A DNA stretch of 64,000 bases, from NCBI GenBank assembly GCA_033239525.1, contig BSYO01000023.1, positions 15,432,763-15,496,762 on the forward strand, written 5' to 3'. Below the pieces are notes generated by a model. That model did no database searches. It was not told the origin of the DNA and saw nothing but the letters and a program-made list of their open reading frames with translations. Positions 56,180 to 64,000 of this stretch are shown in pieces (position 1 is the first letter of the stretch; each line of letters opens with the position of its first letter). This DNA is from Nepenthes gracilis (lineage: Eukaryota; Streptophyta; Magnoliopsida; Caryophyllales; Nepenthaceae). The position numbers and the translations under genes are program-made.

Positions 56180-57860
56180 TCCAAGTTTCACATGGATCTC
56201 TATTTACCGCCCATTTATGATGCAAATGTGATCTTTGGGGTGCCACAATAGGCCCGGTGTTGTTTGATTACAAAGCCTTATGGATGAGCTTTGACTATGT
56301 AGGCACTCAGCTCACTCTACGTGGGTTACAATCTGCCACCATCTCTGTGATGACATTGGGCCAGTTGAGGTAAAGTAAGCTAATTAACTTAACCGTCACC
56401 TACTTTCGAATGACAGTCACACCCATGTGGGATTCCCCTGTAAGCCATAACGCTATTTCCCCTCCCTTCTCAGATCACCTGCCCTCAAACGTTAATCCCA
56501 CCATATTGGTAGCTCTCTGTCAACTCCTCTCCACTTTCGCAAATGTATTATCTCTTCCTCGTGGCTACCCCCACACCGTGCCACCTATCACCGCATCCTT
56601 TTAAAACCAAATACCTACCGAGTGAATGTAAAACCTTATCGGTACCCCCACTTCTAGAAGGTAGAAATAGTGTGGCTAATTCATGAAATGTTAGAAGAAG
56701 AAATAATTTGGCCCAGCACCAATCCGTTTTCATCACCAATTTTACTCGTCAAGAAGCATGACGGAAGCTGGCGATTCTAAGAGGATTATCAAGCTCTCAA
56801 TGTAATTACAATGAAGGATCGGTTCCCAATTCCCACAGTGGATGAGCTGCTGGATGAGTTATCTGGAGTCAAGATATTCTCCGAGCTTGATTTATGGGCT
56901 AAGTACCACCAGATGAGCGTTCATTCTAATGACGTCTACCAAAAAGATTTTCGAACTCGTGAAGGGCATTATGAATTTCTAGTTATGCCTTGCGGATTGT
57001 CCAATGTTTCATCTTCTTTTCAGTCCAAAATGAATGAGATCATCCGTTTAGTGCTATAGCAATCCATGTTAGCTTTCTTTGATGATATTTTGGTGTATAT
57101 TTCTTTGTGGGAAGAACATCTCCAACACCTCACTTAGGTACTACAAATCTTATGGACCAATTCCTTCTTTGCTAAACAATCCAAATGTGAGTTTTGGACA
57201 AACTTCTTTATCATATTTGGGTTACATTATTTCGGAGCATGGAGTGGCAGTGGATCCATCCAAAATTGCGGCTGTCCAAAATTGGCCACCGCTGACCAGT
57301 GTGACCCAATTGCACGACTTCCTTGGGTTAGCATGGTATTATCGATGCTTTGTAAGTCGGTATATCTTAGCTTCAGCTCTATTGACGCAGTTACTATGCA
57401 AGAACGCCTTCCTGTGGACATCAAAAGTTGCATAGGCCTTTGACGCCCTCAAAGCAGCCCTCCCTTCGACTCCGATGTTGGCTTTGCCAAATTTCTCTAA
57501 ACCATTCGTAGTATAGACAAACATGTTTGGGCCGAGCATTGGAGTCGTGCTACTTCAAGAGGGACATCCCTTGTCTTTTTCAACAAATAACTCTATCCAA
57601 AATTACAAGCATCCTCCACTTATATTAAGGAACTCTGTACCATCACTGAGACCATGAAGAAATGGTGTCAGTATTTATTAGGTGCTAAATTTACTATCCA
57701 AACACATCATCAACCACTCAAGGTGCTGTTGACCCAATCCATACATACTCCAGATCAGCAGCGTTGAATCACTAAATTATTGGGATTTGATTTTGATAGT
57801 GTACCAACTCGAGCAAGAAAATAAACTTGCAGATGCCTTATCCTAAGTTGTTACTAGGAC
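56180..57860 (+). pseudogene. G reverse transcriptase and RNase H
   Basis: RT spans about 56590-57430. FPIPTVDELLDELSGVKIFS (56821-56880), FRTREGHYEFLVMPCGLSNV and the catalytic FFDDILVY (about 57073-57096) are clear. A stop separates them at 57057. RNase H follows with TIQTHHQPLKVLLTQS (about 57693-57740) and LEQENKLADALS near 57808-57843, then a stop. Confidence 0.82.
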
Positions 57861-59038
57861 CTATTTAGCCTTTAAAACAATTTCCCAACCGATCATAGCT
57901 CTGCTGTCGGCTCTGCGAAAATTTTATGAGCGGCATCCAGTATCCACTGATCTAGCTAAATCTATTCAAAAACACCCTAGAGATTATGTAGAGTATTCCT
58001 AGCATGATCGACTAGTCTTCTTCAAAAACTGAATCCCGGTATCGACTGAGTCTGCTCTACACAAATTGATACTACAGGAGTATCATAATTTTCCACTAGG
58101 AGGTCATGCCCAAATCTGCTGCACCTTGTCATGCATAGCGTTCATCTTTTACTGGCTGCAGATGCATTAAGAGGTCCATGACTTCGTATGAAATTGCCTG
58201 ACTTGTTAGCAAATCAAGCCAATTTATACTACCCAACAGGGCCTTCTCCAGCCCCTTGCGATCCCCGATAAAATTTGGGAGTCTCTCTCTACGGACTTCA
58301 TCACTAATTTAGCTCCTTTACACGACAAAACGGTTATATTGGTGGTGGCAGACCGACTTTCTAAGTATGCTCATTTTTTCCGTTGGGCACCCATTTTACA
58401 GCGGCTCAACTCGTTTATATCTTTATCAAAGATATCTACCAGTTGTACGATTTTTCGGTGGATATTGTGTTGAATTGGGACTCCATTTTTATAAGTACAT
58501 TTTGGATGGAGCTTTTCAGATTACACAGAACCAAGTTGTCTACTAGCAGCTCCTACCATCCATAGTCAGATGGGCAAACTGAAGTTATTAATTGTTGTCT
58601 CAAAGACTATTTGCATTATTTTGTTACTAAACACCTCTCCTCTTGGGTTCAATATTTACCTTAGGTTGAATGGAGTTATAACACCGCCTGACATTCGTCC
58701 ATCAAAATGAGCCCATTTGAGGTAGTATACGGACGATAGCCCCCATTGCTACTCGATTATGTCCAAGGCACCTCTTCTATAGTCTCTGTTGACAAGTTGT
58801 TGACCACTCATTCCTTCATCCTTGATGCTCTCAAAGCCAATCTGCAATGGGCGTAGCTCTGGATGAAACAAAAGGCAGATTCCCCTTAATTTGACAAGGA
58901 ATTTCAAATTTGAGATTTTGTCTATGTTTGTCTTTAGCTATATTGTCAAGCCTCTTTGGTGAACCAGCAAACAAACAAACTTGCCAAACATTATTTGGTC
59001 TCTTTTGTCTTTTGGAGTGAGTAGGTGCTATCGTCTTG
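57861..59038 (+). pseudogene. G integrase, cut by insertion of F
   Basis: The zinc-binding part is degraded (about 58090-58220). The core shows STDFITNLAPL (about 58287-58320), VADRLSKYAHFFRW (about 58347-58388), and VEWSYNTA and MSPFEVVYGR (about 58665-58740). The C-terminal part NKLAKHYFVSFVFW (about 58970-59015) is cut at 59038 by the LTR of F. A chromodomain would lie beyond F, if present. Confidence 0.8.
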
Positions 59039-59224
59039 TGTAATATTTCGAATTTTATTTGAATTATTTTAATATTAATTATAATTTTTGGATAATTTAA
59101 GTGTGTCAAAAATTTATTAAATATTGTAAAAATTTTAGATGATATTTGGATTAGTTTGGCTGATCCAGGGATGCATCCATACTATTGCCCAAATATCGAT
59201 TTAATTTTTAAATAAAAAAATAAA

Positions 59225-59271
<47 letters not shown>

Positions 59272-61422
59272 AATAAAAAGAAGGAAAGGGACCGCGGAGA
59301 GAGAAAAGAGGGAGGAAAGAAGAAGTGAGGGAAGAAAAGAGGAGAGAGAGAGAGTACGGCGCAGCCGTCGCCGCCATCATCGCCAGAGGTAGTGACACCG
59401 GTCATGGAAGCCAGTGAAGCCCTTTCCGTAGTGTTACCCTCCATTTTGTGTACCGGTGTGAGTAGAGAGAGGAATTGCAAATCGAAACGAAAACAGTCGA
59501 TGTCCATTCATTGCCGTTGCTAGAGGAAATTAGTAGAATTGAGGCAAATAAATCCTTCCATTCTTTTTGTGGATATTGATTGAGGTTGTATATACCAATT
59601 TTGGAAGTAATCGGGTGAATCGGGAGAAAATTGGGGAAAGAGCCATGTGAAGAGAGGAAGCCACCGTGAATGATGCCGCCATCCGTCACCACCGCTGTCA
59701 CCGCATGCTACCGTCATTGCCACCGCCGTCACCCGTGCGGGAGCCACCCTCGGTGAAAGAGGAAGAGAAGAAGGCAGAGTCGAAAACGAAGTAGGAGGGA
59801 AAAAGGAGGAGGAGAGAGGGCATGCGTGTGGTAGACAGAGAGGGGGCCCGATACGGGTATCTTAGAGTATTCTTTTAGAAAATTTGCTTAAAATAAAGTC
59901 AAGATAATTATTCTCGAACTCTAGCCTTGGTCTGATTTTGTGTCTGATAATATTTGGCTACTATTTAGAGATTTTACTAACGTGCATGTTATTTTTATAT
60001 GCCCAAATTTATTTATTTTGTACATGTATGTATATTTTATTAGTTGTGTGGTGATTTTACACCTATATTTATAATTTGGAGGATTTTCGAATACCCGAAC
60101 AATATATATGTATATTTGTGTATCCATATGTTGTGGAATCATGAATTAGGCTATGCATAGGTTCATCTACATGTTGTCAAGGGATGAGGTCGCTACTTTA
60201 TAGGACCATAATGGTCTGAGACCCTAGGGGTTGATTTGTGATTCGAAGCATTGGCTATTTATGGCGTCTCTCCCGACGGTGAATCTTTGCTCTTGACGGG
60301 GATGTATGTGATATGTGATTTCCCTTTTATTGGTAGGAAGGTAAGCTTTGATGTAGTCAACCTACCCATACATTTTAATGAGAATTATCGTAAGGAATTG
60401 ATAAAAAATTAATATATTCGGACATCCTAATATATATAACTAAACTTGAGGTTTTAGCCGATATAGTTGTGGTTACAAGATTAGGATAACCCTTCTTCAA
60501 GTCGGTATTATGGATCTTTAGTTCTTTGATTTTGTGCATACTTTATATTTCTATATGTATTTATGTGGACTATGATTTGAGATATGTGATTTGACTTATG
60601 GATGGGCGATAGGTATATCTTGTACGTATCAATGTGTTAAACCCCGAAACATGTTTTATATTTATATATTTTGATTCTGATATTTTCTTTGATTCCGCGT
60701 ATGAGATATGAGATTTGGATCTAGATGATGATACGTGTCCCACATGGATGTGGTCACAGTCGTGATTATATGAAGTGATTTCGGATCTTATGATATCATA
60801 TCATTTATGATATTTGACCGGATCGCTATTTGTTATAATTTTGTGCCAGATGGACTGTTTGATATGGACGATAATTTAACACGAGACATCTCAATTTTCA
60901 AGGATTTCACGGACATTGTATTTTATTTTTGCGTAATTATTATGTGATGTACATTTCATCTAATTTATGTATACTATTTTATACCTGATAACACTTACTA
61001 ATACCTCGACTCACGTTTTCATATTTTATTCCTTCACACTAGTGGTATGGATACCCTTGTAGGAATTCGGACATGATTTGACACAACATGTCTTTATCGA
61101 TGAGTGAATATATTTATATTGGGTATATATCTGATCTCGAGGATGTGTTGTGATTATTATTTATGGTAAGATGGGGGCCTTAGTTAATGTACGAAAAATA
61201 TTAGAATTGTATATTTAGATACCTCCGTTGCAATATTTGGATAGCAAGTCATATGTTATGTTTATCCAAAATTCTATCCGATGTGGTCTTGTGCGAGTTT
61301 TATTATATTGCGTCCTGTATACGTATGGATTGTCATGTTCAGGTTTGATTTTTATGGATAAAGGAAGCATTATTATTGATTTTATTTTTTACCTGTGTAT
61401 ATTTTGTTCCTAAGTCATGACA
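59039..61422 (+). repeat. 5' LTR of F
   Basis: 2384 bp from TGTAATATTTCG to ATGACA. It includes an (AAT)n microsatellite at about 59226-59269, a purine-rich block (about 59275-59355) and a GC-rich stretch near 59355-59750. This is a similar build to the LTR of I. Frames in it are artefacts. Confidence 0.72.
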
Positions 61423-61425
61423 GAG

Positions 61426-61437
61426 GTGGTATCAGAG
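61426..61437 (+). other. Primer-binding site of F
   Basis: TGGTATCAGAGA four bases after the LTR end, matching initiator-methionine tRNA priming. Confidence 0.75.
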
Positions 61438-61729
61438 AGACGGTCATAAGGAGAGGTGTTTTTAAGTCATCTTGGGTAAGAGATTGATTGAATATTTGAC
61501 GTGATAAGTGCAGCCTATGGTGAAGAATGAAAGTTTGGGTCGTAAAGGTTGGAAATTGAATCGAAAAGTCGATTAATTGACTGTGGTGAGCCGCACGAGT
61601 GTTATAATATGAAATTCAATCAAGCAGCCAAATAGGAGTTTGGTTACTAGGTGAAGAATGATCAGATTAGGGGCAAGATGGAGTGCCCTTTGAATTATAA
61701 AGAGTGAGGTAGTTTAGAAAATTTTGGGG

Positions 61730-61850
61730 ATGTTTGATCTAATTAAGGCTGAAATTGAGTTTCAAAAAGTAAAGGACGTATTTGAGATTTTTGGTTGTTC
61801 AGATAAAATTAATCTTCTGTCCATAAGTTGGAGAGTGAGGTAAGCCGGTG
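61730..61850 (+). pseudogene. F gag fragment
   Basis: A short frame has FQKVKDVFEIFGCSDKINLL, matching the conserved E-x-(W/F)-x-x-(K/E)-x-x-x-x-F-E-x-L-x-C-x-D-x-x-K stretch of gypsy gag. The surroundings are degraded. Confidence 0.5.
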
Positions 61851-62119
61851 GTGGTCTTCTTAGTGCCATATTCTACTTCTTGTGATATTTTTGTGAGGAT
61901 AATTTTTGGAAGAGTCCCTCTTTGTTTGGCATTTGGGTTAGTAAGTAAGGTGAATTTTGACTGAGGTAAGAAAATAAGTCTGTGGCCTCTAAAATTGTGT
62001 GTAAATGTTGTAGATTTTCTCAATTTCTAGAACGAGCTTTGATGATGTCTACCCTTGATGGGTAAACTTTGGTCTACTAAAAATTATGAACTCTGATATC
62101 CGATCCGAATTTATAGATA

Positions 62120-62270
62120 TATATGATTGGCTGACCTAATTTTATTTGTGGTGTCAGACTTCAATGTGATATTAGGAGTGATTTGGCTGGCAAGTCATCA
62201 TATTAGTGTAGATTATTTTGGTAAGAATATTCTGATTTGTGATATGGGTTGTAAATTTTGAATATGAGAA
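62120..62270 (+). pseudogene. F protease C-terminal fragment
   Basis: FNVILGVIWLASHHISVDYF (about 62165-62224) matches the DVILGMDWL block after the protease in Del/Tekay elements. Confidence 0.6.
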
Positions 62271-62764
62271 AGAACTGATCAAGAGGTAATGAAATTGATA
62301 TTATTTTGCCAGCAAGTATTTGATGAAAATATGTGCTGAGTTTATTTGGCATATGTAACCACATTCGGGAGTTATTTTATGGTCATTAAGAATTTTTTGA
62401 TTGTATAGTAATTCAAGGATATTTTTTAGAGGGAAGGATTAGCCCGAATTATTCTCTGATCGTTAAATTGAGGTTGTTGTTGAGGTTGTGCTGGGATTGG
62501 CACAAATTTTGAGGATCCTGCATAGAATCGATGAGGTATCGACCGAATGTTTGGTTATGGGATGTTTTAGTGTTTCCAGGGTAAGTGAGATGAATCAATG
62601 AGATTATGTATGGATTATTGAAAAGTCAATTCGTTTGGAAATTGAATTGTTGGATAATTGAGTAATGGGAATTGATAGGTGATTTATTTTATAAATGGCA
62701 AGGGCTTGATGTTTTCTAGAGCTGATCTACTTTTAGAGTGTTGTCAATCAAGAATGATCGGGAG

Positions 62765-63010
62765 ATTGTGCCGAAGACAGCCTTCAAGATATAGGTATGG
62801 CAATTATGAACTTCAATGATTCCTTTTGAGATAGCAATTTCATTGGCATCTTTTGTGGATCTTAGGATTCGGATCTTTTGGCCGTATTTTGGTTAATTTG
62901 GTGATAGCTTCATTGATGGTATGTTGATTTGTTTGAAGAATTATGAGGGGCATGAGATTCGTTGAGGACTGTATCGTAGATTGTGTAGGGTAGTCAGCTG
63001 GTTATCCATT
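62765..63010 (+). pseudogene. F reverse transcriptase fragment
   Basis: Fragments resemble the KTAFRTRYGHYEF and MPFGLTNAP blocks, then FIDGMLICLKNYEGHEI (about 62908-62960). The catalytic YxDD-type motif has become FIDG, so the second Asp is lost. Confidence 0.65.
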
Positions 63011-63329
63011 TGAGGAGATGCGAGTTTCGTTAAAGGAAGTGTTATTTTTGGTCAAACTATTTCTTCGGTAGCTGATTCGAAAAGGCTAGCGAATGTCACA
63101 GAGTGCACAGTTTCTTAAGTCTAGTTGAATTTGATAAGTGATTTGTTGAGGATTCACCGAGAATTGTTGCGTCTGTAGGCCATTTGGCTCAAAAGCGATC
63201 GATATTTGTTGGAATTGTAAGGAGAACTTTCAAAAAAGAAATGAATGGCGGATTGTCTGCAATGTCGATTTAGTCGATCTCTGATAAATCAAGTTAATCT
63301 GTGATAGGTTGTGATACTTCCGAGGAAGA

Positions 63330-63560
63330 GTTGATGTTATGTTCTGATGCAGCATATTCGAGTGATTGCCTTTGGGTTAAGTCGGTTGAAAGTCTATGAT
63401 TGGAATTACTCCACCCATGATTTAAAGTTAACAGTTGAGGCATTTACTTTGAGGATTTAGAGATGTTATTTGTATGGAAATAGTTATGGTTCAATTTGAT
63501 CATAAAGGTTTGAGAAAATTATTTCTCAAATAGGGAGTTGATCATACTGTAGTGTAAGCG
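63330..63560 (+). pseudogene. F RNase H fragment
   Basis: YSTHDLKLTVEAFTLRI and RCYLYGNSYG (about 63408-63490) match the [20 protein letters not shown]-type region of gypsy RNase H. Stops are frequent. Confidence 0.6.
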
Positions 63561-64000
63561 GGTGGATTCGCTTAAGGGCTATCATAGTGAGTTTCGGTGT
63601 CAGTTAGGAGGATTGGGAATAGCGTTGTTGTGTCTCTAGTGAAGTCTATGATTTTGAAGGAAATGAATTTGGGTGATGAGCTATAATTGATAGGTGTTTT
63701 GTGTATGAGGGAGTTGTCAAAGTTTTTGGTAGTAAGACTCTGCTGGATCTTAATGTTTGAGCAAGTGAGATGCTTTGCTTTTGAGAAAGGAATTATACTC
63801 TTAATATCGAGGTTATGAATTATGAATGAGAAGCCTTCACGGATTTTGATTTTAGGGTTGTCGAGGACTGTGAGAAATATTTATGTGGTTTGGGTATTTG
63901 TGAATTGGCTGATATGGTTAGCCCATCTCTTGTTGATTCAGATAATGTGTTCAAGGAATAAGTTGGCTCGTCGATATGTTATGGAGATAATGAGGTTGTA

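Larger units (their letters stand above)
54573..64000 (+). mobile_element. Gypsy element G (chromovirus, Reina-like), interrupted by F
   Basis: Plus-strand Ty3/gypsy element. 5' LTR 54573-55044, gag from 55071, zinc knuckle, protease, RT, RNase H and integrase to 59038, where element F is inserted. The rest of G would continue beyond F and outside the window. The CFNCDKHFTPDHHC knuckle and the FFDDILVY motif fit chromoviruses. The lineage name is by recall. All frames have stops. Confidence 0.82.
59039..64000 (+). mobile_element. Gypsy element F (Del/Tekay-like), nested in G, continues past window
   Basis: 5' LTR 59039-61422, PBS, and gag, protease, RT and RNase H remnants to the right edge. 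All are heavily degraded. Protein wording fits the Del/Tekay chromovirus group. The five bases before it (59034-59038, TCTTG) should recur after its 3' LTR outside the window. Confidence 0.78.

Noticed and set aside
57861..59038. Chromodomain in G
   Set aside because: The integrase is cut by F before the place where it would be. Not visible in this window.
59208..59747. Minus-strand frames with poly-Ile or poly-Tyr in the LTR of F
   Set aside because: Products of the AAT microsatellite and the purine-rich block.

Overview
This is plant nuclear DNA, almost certainly from a flowering plant with a repeat-rich genome. The evidence is Ty1/copia and Ty3/gypsy LTR retrotransposons of lineages known only from plants, the TGGTATCAGAG primer-binding sites typical of such elements, and one spliced plant gene. 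I see no bacterial-style gene, tRNA, rRNA or CRISPR array. Most open frames in the window are fragments of dead retrotransposons or chance frames in CA-rich or AT-rich DNA.

Layout. 1-900: start of a copia element (A) on the minus strand that runs off the left edge. 1004-14506: a gypsy element of the Tat type (J) with a 5-bp target duplication (CCTCT), two RNase H-like domains, an antisense accessory ORF and two tandem-repeat blocks. A Tork/Tnt1-type copia element (B, minus, 1757-6244) is nested in it. 15365-20720: a structurally complete copia element of the Tork type (C, plus; CAAAG duplication; LTRs about 95% alike by eye; several frame breaks). 21841-31316: an LTR element (I, minus; ACACC duplication) with unusually large LTRs of about 3.05 kb around a 3.4-kb internal region that has almost no coding capacity.

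32133-49099 (minus strand) is the one host gene I can support. It encodes a 5'-adenylylsulfate reductase-like (APRL) thioredoxin-fold protein of about 318 residues. Four exons join in frame with GT-AG borders. Exons 1 and 2 are separated by a 14.6-kb intron that holds two LTR elements: a SIRE-like copia remnant (H, 37109-42140) and a Tork-type copia remnant (D, 42731-48489) of the same family as A. Intron 3 carries a fold-back (MITE-like) element.

Upstream of the APRL start codon, from 49523, lies a third copia element (E, minus strand, 49523-53398) with 1.15-1.19-kb LTRs and most of pol deleted. Its 3' LTR is about 420 bp from the ATG and points toward the gene. From 54573 a chromovirus-type gypsy element (G, plus) begins. 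A second gypsy element of the Del/Tekay type (F, plus, 2.4-kb 5' LTR) is inserted in its integrase end at 59039 and runs past the right edge.

All retroelement protein genes carry stops or frameshifts. The strongest points for follow-up are the APRL gene with its transposon-filled first intron and adjacent LTR, the mosaic divergence of the LTRs of I, the 206-bp duplication over the PPT/LTR junction of D, the antisense ORF of J, and the dense W-box (TTGACC) palindromes in the LTRs of C and B.
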